Origin: Caenorhabditis elegans
Lineage: Eukaryota; Nematoda; Chromadorea; Rhabditida; Rhabditidae
DNA length: 64,000 bases
Assembly: GCF_000002985.6 (NCBI RefSeq)
Contig: NC_003284.9
Location: 17,174,001 to 17,238,000, forward strand
Direction of reading: 5' to 3'
In this document: positions 45,721 to 59,800 of the stretch, in pieces
Numbering within the stretch: the first letter of the stretch is position 1
Layout of the letters: every line of letters starts with the position of its first letter
Made by a program: the position numbers and the translations under genes
The notes under the pieces: model-generated
Told to the model about the DNA's origin: nothing
Database searches by the model: none
The model's input: the letters and a program-made list of their open reading frames with translations, nothing else

Positions 45721-48478
45721 TAGAGTTAAAGTGCCTTTCTATTGTTTTTTTTTGGAAAGAAAACATTTTCCAGCCACCCGCACGCATGCAGCCTTTTGTG
45801 AGGAGAGGCGGCCTGTGAGGAGTCATGCACTAAAACTTCAATCCGTCATAACTTTGCTCATAGTAGGAGTTTGAGAAAAATTAAATAATTGTTGAAATTG
45901 GCGTAAAAAGTAGAATAATACGGCGGTTATTATGTTTAAAAATAACAAAAATTGAAACATATCACCTTCTGGGAAGGCCTGGAAGCTCAAAACTTCCACA
46001 AATGTGCTGAAAGTTGTCAAGACCGACCAAATTTAGTTTGTCTACCTTGCTTCAATGAAAATTATCAAAATTAAAACATCAAATCGAAAGGATAGTTGAA
46101 AACTTGTCCAGGAACAGAGGAAAACTGGATTTCCATGTGCAAAAATTAAATAACCTATCTCTGCGAAAAATGATCGGATCAAGCTGTGATTTGAGATTTC
46201 ATTTTATTTTATTCTATTAATTCTAAATTTAACATAAAAACCGGAACGATAGTGGAAAGTTTGTGAATTTTATGGAAAAATGTAAATTGTTTGAAAGAAG
46301 TGTTCATTTTTTCTATTTTTGAGACTATTATTTACCTTTTTTGAAACAAAAAATTATATTTTCCGCTTCCTCTCGATGTGATGAACATTTTTCCAAAAAA
46401 AAATTTGAAAAAGGAGCAAGACTAACGGAGATATGACCGAAACAATGGTGAAAATGTGGCCGAAAACACACCAAATATGAAAAGGGGAGGTGGGTGTGTG
46501 TGTGAGAAAAGGGGGGAGGTGCAGAAATTTTGGCAAAACTTTAATTATCGTTTTTAAAATAACGAATAGAGATATCACAATGAACTTAGATACAATGGAT
46601 AGGCATTGAAAAGGAGAACTTAAGTTTCGAGTCTCAAACGTTTTGAACATAAACTCGAATTTTCCTTCAATTTAAAGTGGTTTTCGGCCAGTACTTCGGT
46701 GTGCGCAAAAACAAGAGGGTGTGGTTTTCCGCTTGTGGAGCCGACAGGATGCTCCAAAATCAACCCCCTTTTAGATGAACACACGTCGCTATACTTTGTG
46801 AATGTAGAGAAAAAAGAATTTCAAAAATCGGTTCCGTGAGAGCCGAGATATAAACGTTCAAAGTTGTATTACACATTTTTCGGACATTTTTTGAACATTT
46901 TTTGAACACCGAAAACGCGTGTGTGTGGCAAGATGGGGGTTTTAGGAAGGAGGCAGACAAAAAAATTTGCCGAACGGAAGAGCCTCTCGTCCCTAGTCTG
47001 AATCTCACTGTTTGAATTTTGTTTAGACATTTCCCAGAGTTTGGACATGAATCTAATGACGATTCAAGTATCGTTTTCATTTTTTTTGCAATTCAAGTTA
47101 AAACATAATAAAACCAATCACGAAAATGCCTCCTACGCATTTATATCAAATTATGACTCATTTGGTCTCCTTCAGTGGAAATTAGCTATTTAAAACGGTG
47201 ATTAAAATGCTTGAAAGTAAACCAAAAAAAAGTCATAAATGTTTTGAAGTGTTTTTTTTTAATTTTTACGTCTGTTTTCTTTAAATAATTTTCCTTTAGA
47301 CTTGTTTAGATTGCTAAAAATGGATTAGGCACATTTTCCAAAGTTCATGGCACAGCTATAGCGAATTGAAGTTACTAATTAGAGTTTTAATATTATTATT
47401 TATGAAACAAATTTTTTAAGAACACATATTTTCTGTGAAGAGTTCATTTTAAAATTAGCTATCCATTTGAATATTGTTTTACGATTGTTTGCCGAAAATT
47501 ATTCCAAAAGTTCCGAGACTTTTAGTTTCTATAGTTCGGATTATTCTGAATTCTGAACTAAAATTTTCAAATGTACAACTTTTCATGTTAATTCAAAAAA
47601 TGACTCGTTTGCGCTGCTTTTGTGACAGCTGCATATTTGAAACACTGATAAAACTACGTTTTTTATTTAAGTCTGCAAAAATTGAAGTTAAAAAAATAAA
47701 TCTTTGTTTTGGAAAAAAATTCAGTATTAGTATTAAATATTTCGATTTTTAACTGTGTACTTTTTTCTTTTAAAACCCTCTTTTTTTAAAATTATTTTTT
47801 AAAATAATTTTTGTATTTAATAACAGATCAGGCAAACAAATTGTTAAGAATTAATAGAAATTAAACTTCTGAGCTGCAGTTTCAGATTTGTTTGAAGTTA
47901 TTGAACAAAAATCAAAATTCCGAAACGTTAAGTTGACCTCTATTCAAAAAACAAACAAAACTCCCTCATCTAAACGTGTTGTTATGGTCAGTGCGCAGTG
48001 CGCAGGTGTGGATTTACGAGCGGCCGAGGGGTCGGGTCTCGACGGGAAACCCCTTTCGCCTGAGTCTCTGCCCCTGCATATCGCTACGTGGTTGACCGGC
48101 TGAGAGGGGGAAAGTGTTCACTGCATAGCATATTTCCGTTTTCATAAACCTTTTACGGTTTAAATTCATCAGTTTTAGCTCGTTTCGCTTCAAATTTCTC
48201 ATTTTCGTCTCCTTTTTTTTTCGTTTTCTACTGCTCAGTTGTTCGTAAAGCGAGGAGAGACAATCGATGAGAAAAAGAGACACAGATGCGGCCCAAATGT
48301 TGCATTTCTCCTCTTTTCCGTGCCTTACACCCGTTCTCCTATCGATTTTTGTCCCTGCGTGGCAGTGACCACATCTCTTCCGTTATTTTGTCTCGTGTTC
48401 GTGTTCCTCTTGCGAGAAGTTTCATTTATAATTTTTTTAAAATAAAACTTGATTTAATTTTAGAAAAATTACAGAAAA
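45721..48478. other. Intergenic region upstream of rab-6.2
   Basis: Mostly AT-rich. Two stretches (about 46380-46530 and 46690-46990) are repeat-like, with TGTGTGTG plus poly-purine AAAAGGGG blocks. A distinctly GC-rich 120-bp block lies at about 47990-48115. From about 48120 the sequence becomes pyrimidine-rich up to the rab-6.2 acceptor at 48463, the likely promoter/outron. No gene was recognised. Confidence 0.5.
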
Positions 48479-50174
<1,696 letters not shown>

Positions 50175-50443
50175 TCTCTTTGTATTCCTGAGCAAAATGT
50201 CAAAAAAAGGTTGTGATACTCCAATCTCAACGCATAATTTATTTAAAGCATCCTCCGCCCCCGTAATGGTTTTGTCATGAAGAAATATTAATTATCCCCC
50301 TTAAAAGCGCTATCGCCAGTAAGTTTTGATATCTTAAAATTCCCCAAAAACATTATCGATTTTTTCTGTGTGAATGAACTCTGAATGGCTTCTTCTCTAT
50401 TAACTTATGCGATGGTAAACATGTGTAATTTTCTTTGTAACAT

Positions 50444-50449
50444 AATAAA
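50444..50449 (+). terminator. Poly(A) signal of rab-6.2
   Basis: AATAAA 270 nt after the rab-6.2 stop, followed by T-rich sequence. A second AATAAA about 110 nt further could be an alternative signal. Confidence 0.55.
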
Positions 50450-51234
50450 TTATTATTATTTTAAATTTTTTGCTTCTTATTTTTGCTTGGCTAATTTTAA
50501 GTGTGATAATGATTTTTTTTTGTTTTCATTTTTACTCTCCCAACATCTCTGTTCTCGAATAAATCTTCTCCGCTTTTGGTGTTAGACTAGCAGCAGTAGA
50601 TCACGAAAAATGATGGGGAGGTGGAAGAAAAGACGAAAAGCAACGCAGTTTTAATCAAATATTGACTTTGTGCTTTTCGGTTAAGAATGAGCTGCTATCC
50701 TGAAAAGCAACACAATGAGGAAGAGCAACATATTTGGCCCGGAAAGATATATGTGAAACGTTGAAGTGAAGTTGGTGGAAATAAAGACAAAAAATTCATA
50801 ATGTTGTTCAAAAATCGTCGTTTGCACATTGTAGATTTTTGATGAAACTAGCCCATTTTGGAATAATTTCAGATGTTTAAAAAAAAAAAGTCTTTCAGTT
50901 AAATAGCTACAAGTTCCAGATTCCAATTCAGTTGTTTCAGTTCAAGATTGTTAAAATTTCTTAAAATTTGTTCCGCTCAATGCCGTGCGGAAAATATCGG
51001 TACGACGACACGAAAACGGGCAAAAGTACTTGTACATTTTAGTGACGTAAATTGTAGTTCATTTATGCAAAATTTATACGCAAAACTATACCCGTACGAA
51101 AGATACAACTCCGTGAAAGGTATCGTCACTTAACGGTTTTAATTTAAACCGTTATTTTTTCAAATTAAACTCATATGCCTACTATTTCAAAGAAATAACA
51201 AATTTAATTTATTTCAATCCTCCCTTTCAAAAAT

Positions 51235-54200
51235 TTATCTACTCAGTGCTTGGTTAATTTGAGTGCTGATAGTTTCTGTATTTGTTAAATCATCCCATTT
51301 CAGGAGAACATCACAAAGCGTGTCCAGGTGTGTAGCGTCCGGAAGTTGAAGCCCCACAATGATCACCTGAAAAACTAGCAGATGGAAATTTCACATTTTT
51401 GTGTCTTACTTTTCCATTCTGTCGCAAAGTTTGTGAATTCATCAGTGATGCAGTGATTTCAGCAGGTGTTCTGAAAAAGTGAAAAAATTTTCAAGAAAAC
51501 TTCATTTTGGAAACATACGCCCCAGAAGTGAAGATTACGGAGTTCATCTTTCCAAAGGATTTTAGCGGGTTGGCGCGGTTGACAGCCATATTGAATGCCC
51601 TAAAAGAAGCTAGAGTATTTGATTATGTTTTTTTTCCTTAATCTTGTGATGATAGCATATTTGTCAATAAATTCTGAATTGTGGGCGCTCAAATTTTAAT
51701 TAATTGAAACTACCTTTGAGGCGGAGATCTAAGCTACTTTGAAAAACGTTTTCAAACCTTTGTACTGCACCACGCATGTTAACTCAATTTTTTAAAACGT
51801 TTTTTACACTTTAACTGTAATTTTTTTGCCAAAAACTCACGAAACAATACTCGGCTGATCCTTGAACGGTGTGAAGCTATCAACAATGCTGACAAACTCA
51901 TCTTTGGTTTGCAAGTCACCAAAACTAAAATTTATTCTGTACGCTCACAACTCAAAATTGTAAATTTACTTGATGGGGTCCAGGTTCTTCACCAGTGTAT
52001 TAAATCCCATTACTGATGTTCTTTCGAAATGATTCCACGTGGCGATAAGATCAGTTTCAGCTAATTTTTTCTGATTTGAAAGCTGAAAAGTTTTCATAAA
52101 TAGTAAAACAAAATTAAAAGAAAAAACTCACAGCTGTCCCATATGCTTCGAACAAGAGGAGGATATTGGATGTTTTTGGAGAACAATCGTGGCATGGATT
52201 TGGCACTTGAAACATTACATTTGAACAAAAAACTAAATAAAAACTGACTCGAAGTAGTACTTGGCATAATCTGAGTAGTTGTAACCGCTACAGTTGTTTG
52301 AGCTGCTGATGACGTGGCACCACTAGTTGAAACGATTGTTGTGGGAGTGATTGGCGGGGATTTTGTAGATGGCGTGCAGAGAAGACTGTTTATCTGAAAA
52401 AAATAATAGTTATTGATAATATTTTTGAAAATAAGTAGCTAGGTGTTAGTGAAAAATTTCGAATGGAAAAAAAACTTCGTACTCTTTAGATTTATGCATA
52501 TAAAGTTTTTGACAAGCTTTTTATTAAATTACCTGATCGAAAATATCTGTTGTCAATGTTTTCGTATAGACCACATTTCCAGTAAGTTGCTTCAAAACGG
52601 TTTGATCGGCACCTCCAACGGCTACAATGATCAAGTTCCCTCCAATTTGAGTCACATATTCGATGGCGGTTTGAACATCAGAGTAACTACTGTAAAATAT
52701 GTGACGCATAACTTTAGAGTGACAAAATGTGCAAAAAAGGTGTTTTTTGTTACGTCACTTTAAAATGACCATCTAATGGATTTACCATAATCAAAACAAA
52801 ACAAGACTGGTGTGATGTTCAAATTTTTTTTCATAACGTAAACACAGTAACATCTTTTGATGTAACATTAAAACACCCTTAGAAAATAAAAAAAAACATT
52901 GAATTACCTGGAATAAGTAAAAACAATAGTTGCTTGCTGTCGGCTTTGTCTACGTCTGCCCAAGTTCTGCGAGACATATTGCAGCGAGGCTGTGAGACTT
53001 GGCGGGGAAGCTGCAAAGTAGTAATCGTCGAATGCCATAACTTCGTTGGCAAATGCGGAAGCGGACTGGTAGGAAAAAGGGTTTTCCACTATTTGGCCAC
53101 CATCGGTCTGAAAGTCATACTTTAATCTTGGATTTCGAAGTTTACAGTTTGTTACCGTAGAATAAACAATAGCTTCTCCTTCCATTAGTTTCGGAGAAAT
53201 TGGCCAGGTTTTGATCAGCTTTGCAATAGTTCGGCATTGCTGGAAACATATTCATTATCCAATGGCTTTGTGATTAGTGAACCTTACATTCTGAAACTCC
53301 ATGGCACTTCCCACGTCGTTGTTGTTATCCATCAAAATTGTCACATCGGTATTGCAAGTGTTATCTGGAACAGAAGTTGTGCTGAAACTTAATCAAACCA
53401 TTGCTGTCTCTATATTAAAAAGTCTTTACGTTGGTGTTTGGGTAGTCGGTGTAAGCGTTACAAACATGTACTGAGTAAGTTGTTGAGCAATCGTTGTAGT
53501 CAAATTATAATCTGGAACTCCGAAGAACATATTTTGATTGGTCGAAAGTAATCCCAGTTGTTTTCCGCTGGAGTTCAGTGTGATAGTGATAAGTTGTTTA
53601 GGTAGAGCGCTGAGGATGTAAGCATATTGGGTAGCGGATTCAATGTCAGTGAGGTCTCTGAATGGTAAAGAAATTTTTTTGACAATAAAATGAAAGTCAA
53701 GTTACTCAGATGCCGATAGTAGTATAACGGATTGATTAACCGGACGAAGGCCATGTATGTCACCCGCAGCTCGAATACCGCTGAAAATAATATTTCTATA
53801 CAAGAATATTTCGTATTTACAGAACAGTGCATTTTCTCGTTGTTTTAAACATAATCTATCAATAAAATTATAGAGGACAATATTAATAGTACTGAGGCTT
53901 GTTGAAATTTGAAATTTCAATTCCAACAACCATTTTGGAGTATGCTCAAGCAAAAGCCCACGTCCCTCAAAAACCTATCCCTCAGAAAATAATTTTGCTC
54001 AGTGTTAGTTTTATTCATAAAACCAAGAAAAAAAACTTACTATGTTATGCTCGAATTATGCTTCCCTGAGTACATCTGAGCAGAAATCACACTTGCCACC
54101 TCTTCCTCGCTGGCCTCGTCAAAATCAAGAAGTGTATTGAAATCGTTCTAAAACACAGCCATAGAGCTTTGATGAAAAAATTTCAAAAATTAAACTGACA

Positions 54201-56049
54201 GCTGCATACGTGGCAAATGCAACCTGTACGTCTTCTCTATCAATCAACCACAATGGTAATAGTGTCTTTACAATCCATGATTTGACCTGAAAATTATTAG
54301 AAATTTCCAGCGCTACTCAGCATATCTTACCAAATTAAAATTGGTAAAAGATTTCATTGCATTTGAATTGTCCAGGAGAATAATAACATCTTTACTATAT
54401 GGAGTTTTTACAAATGGAGTCGTAGTTGATCTTGGCGACTGAGTTACGACGGTGACTGGTTTACTAGATAAAGATGTAGACACAGTACTTCCCGGATTAG
54501 CTGTTACAGGGGATTTGGTTTCCCTTGACACTGAACCTGTTGATGTTGGTACAGTCACTGGTGTTTTTGTTGGTCCCGTAGGCACACTGGCACACGGAGT
54601 GGTTGGAACAGTAACGGTTGTCCCAGATGGTCCGGAGGTAGTAATCAACGTTGAATCGGAAACGGATCGGCAGGTCATTTGAGAAAGAGTTGGAGGGGTT
54701 TGGTCTGAAAATAATTACTTTTGTTTTCAATTTGTTTCCTTTTCGATAGAAAACAAACTTCTAACCTGTAGCAGAAATCATTGCGAAATTTGGAGAAGCT
54801 GAAACTTTTTGCTGAATGTCATTTAGCTGTGGCTTGTTTGATGTGGTATAAGACAATGCATACATGACGTCAGCCCATTGACCCGCATTTGAAATGCCAA
54901 GTCTGAAATTAAAAAATGAAGTTTTCATTTGGTTTTGCAAAAATTATGAACTGTAAAACTAGTAAGTTATTTTTAAAAATCATAAGGTTTTAAGCTTGGT
55001 TTGAATTTATATACTTACATTGTAATTGGCACTGTTGGTTGCACATCATCACTGCTCGCGGAGCTGCTTGATGAGATAACTTGTTGCATCTGGAACAATA
55101 TTTCTTTGTTAAACATACATCCACCCACCGGAAGTGAGCTATTCCAGCCAACAAGGTATCAACATTTTTCTGATAATGTGTATTCTTTAACAGAAAATAT
55201 CAGTCTGATAACAAAGCATTACCTGATCAGTTAAGTTCTTGACACTCCCCGCGTAATTTCGAACCACTGCAGAATAAGGAACAGATCTAGTCTGAACAGA
55301 TAAAAACATAGTGTAGCCGGATGCTTGGGTGCTGACTGGAAAAATAGAGTTTTAAACATAAATATTTGAAGGTGGAGCAGCGCCAGAGGAGAAACTGTTT
55401 AGGGAATTGTTAACAGATAACTTCCGAAAAAGTGGCAAAAACTGAGATTTTTCAAATGTTCAAAAATCATGTAAAATTTAACCAAAAAAACAAAGTTTTA
55501 CTACAATATTTGGTCATTCTAGTAGGCGTATTATAATGCAATTTTTAACCGGCGCTACTTTAAGTGGTAAATTGGTTAAAAACGATTTCGATTAAAACGG
55601 AAAAATTGAGTTCTTCGCACTTAATGGCGATGGTGGCAAAAAGTGTTTTTTATCCAGAGGTAAATTTTCAGATACTTAGAGGTATAGATAATGCCATCTT
55701 TGATTTACTCTCCTGACAATTTCAGTTTCCAAATATAATTTCCCATTGCTCCAATTCCAGTCAAATTTACAGTTTCATAATCGGTTACCTGGTGGAGTTG
55801 GAGCTGGATGTGCGCTGTTATTCTTTGAAATTCCAATTCCTAGCATGACACTTCCCGCAATCAGCATACCAATCGAAATCAGCAAAAGTAAAATAGTGAA
55901 CCATTTAACTCTATTGTCAGTGTCTTCTAGTAGGTACCTGGAATGTAGATTGATTTTAAGAATTTAACGAATTTCACTCACCACTTAACATTTCTGTGTG
56001 GAACCCCTGGTGACACATAACTCGCATCGTCACCGTCTCCCCGTGCCAT
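51235..56049 (-). CDS. Type II membrane protein with three degenerate vWA domains, 877 aa
   Basis: Twenty-one exons from 56049 to 51235 join in frame (56049-55982, 55937-55789, 55335-55223, 55089-55019, 54902-54766, 54704-54331, 54286-54200, 54147-54041, 53780-53706, 53657-53430, 53381-53288, 53239-53156, 53107-52908, 52689-52533, 52393-52249, 52205-52132, 52082-51970, 51924-51841, 51599-51519, 51470-51410, 51366-51235). A hydrophobic stretch at about 36-58 follows a charged N-terminus with no cleavage site, so the rest should face the exoplasm. Three vWA-like domains begin KDVIILLDNSNAM, TDVTILMDNNND and SNILLLFEAYGT, separated by Ser/Thr/Pro-rich linkers. The DxSxS metal site is incomplete in all three. 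A nematode surface or matrix binding protein is likely; no ligand is evident. The exon 12/13 intron is 48 nt and in frame. Confidence 0.82.
55365..55690. repeat. Dispersed repeat in the vWA gene intron
   Basis: Begins AAGGTGGAGCAGCGCCAGAG and includes ATTTGGTCATTCTAGTAGG and a CACTTAATGGCGATGGTGGC end. It resembles the abundant GGTGGAGTAGCGCCAG-type interspersed repeat of C. elegans; identification is from memory of that motif. Confidence 0.5.
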
Positions 56050-56839
56050 TGGAAGTTTTTACTCAAATTACAAAAATAACAAAGTATGTATCAACTAATG
56101 AGTGTAAGCCCGAACAAGAACTGTTCAATTGCCGGTTAGAAAAATTTACCTGCACAGGCGGATTAAACTATTACGTTTATCATTTTTCAGCGGATTGGCA
56201 ATTCGATTAGTGCGGCGTTCTTATCAGTTTCAATTATATATGTCGTGAGATGGTTTCAAACTGAAAACGTTTTAATTATTGGGGTAAAGAGAGTTCTCAT
56301 ATTTAAAACTCTAACAGAATTGTGAATCTTTGCGATATTGAGGTAAAGAGTGGAGTGAGGGTGTCGTCAATTTGCCGGAAATTACGTGCGCAACTACTGA
56401 AATAGAGTAGTAAAGATCAGAAAAACAAAACAAGCGATCATTTGAAACAAATTTTCAAAATTTACATTTCTGGATTTTTTGAGCGACAATTCAGTGTGTT
56501 AGAATTGCAATAATATCTTAAACAAAATTTCTACGGTAACTTTATTTACATACTTCATTTTCATGTAGATATATTTTTTACCCAAACTTATTGAGACTGT
56601 TTTAAATTCTTACTGCCAAAGAAAAACTTGAAAACAAAAAATTAATGGTTCAAGTTAGAATTTTTTGGAAAATCTTTTTCAGAATAAATATGAACACATA
56701 ATTTTTATCAACACATAATTTTTTTGAAAATAAACTCTTCATGTACACAAAAGCAACGCTACACAGTAAAACTCCCATCTGAATCGAATAAATATGGCTT
56801 TCTGAGTTGAAAAAAAAAACAAAAAATATCACAAAATAA
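56050..56839. other. Intergenic, vWA promoter side
   Basis: Upstream region of the vWA gene and the dhs-30 3' end. No exon is recognised. It should hold the vWA promoter and the dhs-30 poly(A) site, but no canonical AATAAA was picked out with confidence. Confidence 0.4.
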
Positions 56840-59800
56840 TCACTCCTTCTTGTTCTTCGGGGCCCATTGGTCCTTAGTACCACGAATGTAGAGAGCATAG
56901 TTGAGAAGAGTTGGCCAAAAGTATCTGAGGAAGACTGCAATACGAGCATCAAATGGAGCCATGTCAAAGTCGGTTTTTCGATCGCGAATCGCATCGGAAA
57001 TCATGCGGGCACAGTGTTCCGGTGTGTAGCCCTGCAAATGTGAAAACGTTGTTCTTTTTTAACCTGCACAAAAATGAAACGAAACAAGCTTTTTGTTATG
57101 TAAAAATCAAGGGTTCACTGATAAAGCCCCCGAAAAAAAGCTATGGTACTTTTCCGATTTCTCCCCCCCCCCCCCCCCCCCCCCAAAAATGTTTTTCAAT
57201 TTTATAACACTGAATATTTCAATTCAAATTCACACGTGAATTTTTTTTCAATACTATTTCAATTCTTTTCTCATTTAGATATATATTCCAAAAGAACAAA
57301 GTTAACGTGTGAATAAATTACTGAGCCGTTGACGTTCAGAACCTAAGACAATTCCAAAGCCTGCGAATTTTTGAAACGGCAACTTTTTACAGTGGGTTTT
57401 TGGCAAACCTGTATCAGACGCGGCTGAGGATTTCATTCAAAAGGATATCCTTCAAAGATTGTAAAACTGTTGCCACCATTTGCCGAGATGTAAATTTTAG
57501 CTTTTCCAAAGTGCATAGGCCCTACGTGTAACTAGTGGTTTTTCAAAGCAATGTCCTTTGACTCCTTGCCGGCGATAACAATCTTATTATTCAGAATCAA
57601 ACATTTTCGTGAGGTTAACCAAATGACCTCTCCCACTTTTCTCATTTTTCAAATCAACCCTCTTCATTCAACCTCTCAGCCTCGTTGCGCATATATTTTC
57701 CAAAAAGGAAAAAACCGTTCACAGTGTAACAGTGTCTATTCAATTACCAAGGTGAGTCTCGAGAAAGTGGGGGGGAGGGGGCGAGGGGCAGACCTATTTC
57801 AAGTAAAGTTTTGGTCATTCATTCCCATCATCTCAGGTTTCCGAAACATGCCTGTCTCATGTCGATTGCTATTTTTGGTTGCTGTACTTGGAACCATTGC
57901 TAATGGTAAGTATCATACAGTAACCGAACATAATTATAAAAACAGTTTGAACGCAATTCTTAAACCTGAAGTACTATATTATTTATTAGCATAATCCTTT
58001 GAAAACTTTCGACGTATTTATATCAATTGTACGTATATCATTTTGATTACTCATATGTATACTCATATGTATGTATACTCATATACTCATATGTATATCA
58101 TATGTAAATTGACATTTTTGTTGGCAGCGTAAGTTTTTGGAATGCACCAATCGCAAATTGTAAGAAAACACTTAATACATCTGGACTATGTGCTCTCAAA
58201 ACAGTGAAATGAACTGCATATGAATGAAAGAGTGAGGTTTAAAAAAATCTATTTTTGCTTTATTACAAAATTGTTAGTTAGTTAAACGATTTGCCTGTAT
58301 ACAGGAGACCAGTATTGGGTGTTTTTATTTAATGAAATTAATACATGTCTGTACTTCAAAATGTGAAATTGTATTGTTAATATAGTTTTTAAGTGGCTAG
58401 TGCGTCTTGTAGGAAGCTACGACTCTATGTCAAACATTCAAAAAAACATAGAATTTTATTGGTTTCTCCCAAATTTCTGTGAGCAAATTTTCCTGATTCA
58501 AAAAATTTTCTTGAAAATGGCCCACGAAATAATTTCTAAAACTCATAAAACTCAATGTTTTCACTAGTTCAAAATAGAATCGCATCTGCTTGTGAGAATC
58601 AATCGAGTGAAATAGTGCTTTACAAATATGCAAATACAAGTTTAAAATATTTTTGTTTCCCAAAATCCACATTCCTACCGTTTAGCGCAATTCTTCTTCA
58701 ACCAACCCTTCAATCAGCCATTCAACAATTTCTTCAACCAGAGACCGTTCCAACTGTTCCAGCCTACAACTCCCCCGACAACAGTTCTTTCCAAACTGTG
58801 ATACCCAAGTAAAAACGAAAAATTTTCAGACAACAACTGTAGAGTTCATTCCGGACCCCGACAAGGAACAAGGCAACTTTCCAATGCCAAACCCGGCAAA
58901 CTGGCCAGTTGGGCCTGATTGGAATGATCCTAGAAACACAAATGAGCAGCAGTTGGTGAGTGAGCAATCTAACCACAAAAACTCAAAGAGAGAGCTACAT
59001 AATTATTTCAAATATCTAGTTAGAAACCTGAATCGTCCCTCAGTTGTCTTGTTAGTTTTTTAATAGCGTTGAACTTAAAACGTAAAAAAGTAAATAGGTG
59101 GGTAGTTATGGGAAACACGATTTTAAATGTACATTTCTACCTACTAACAAGGAAAGGAAGTCAATCTAGTATCGGACTTTAAATTGAGACGTATGTCATT
59201 TGAAAGCTTATGTTTAGACTAGATCACCACAAAAATTTCAGCGGCGGAACTCAACTCTGAACCCCTGAAATCGCCATCTGAAAATTTTTCTCTGCGCCCT
59301 CCTAGTTTTCAATACTATTTCGTACTTATTCATTTTACTTATACAAAAAATGATTTTCAATCTTTATAAAATGGTTACAAACATTGAAAACAATAAAAAA
59401 CAACGGTTGATGGCCGAATGGTAAACGCTTGGAATAATGAAATAAAGGTCTCGTGTTCGATTCTTTCAGTGGAAATAATTTTTTTTTTAAAACTGCGATC
59501 GGGCCCTTTGTAAAAAATTGTAAAATTTTGTAAAAAGGCTCAATTCGAAGAAATATGTAGCTTTTTGCATGCCCGGATACAAAAAAATAGTTTTGGAATG
59601 TTTTCAAAAAAAAATTTTTTTGACCAAAAATTTGGTGTCCAATGGATCGAAAAAATTTCAGATTTTTTTCAAAAAAATAAAAATTTCCAAAAAGCTCCCA
59701 CATTGTTTGTTAGACCCTAAAAACTCCCAAAAACAATTTCTAATCGCTCAGAACCACTTTTAAGGCCATTTCCTTGACCTAGAATTCAGCGAAAAAATGC

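Noticed and set aside
59402-59472. A functional tRNA gene
   Set aside because: A- and B-box-like words are present but the acceptor and anticodon arms do not fold properly, and it sits inside a transposon.
59335-59703. 122-codon minus-strand frame
   Set aside because: It is the antisense of the tRNA-like core and interior of the palindromic element; the ESNTRPLF-type peptide is a known sort of artefact.
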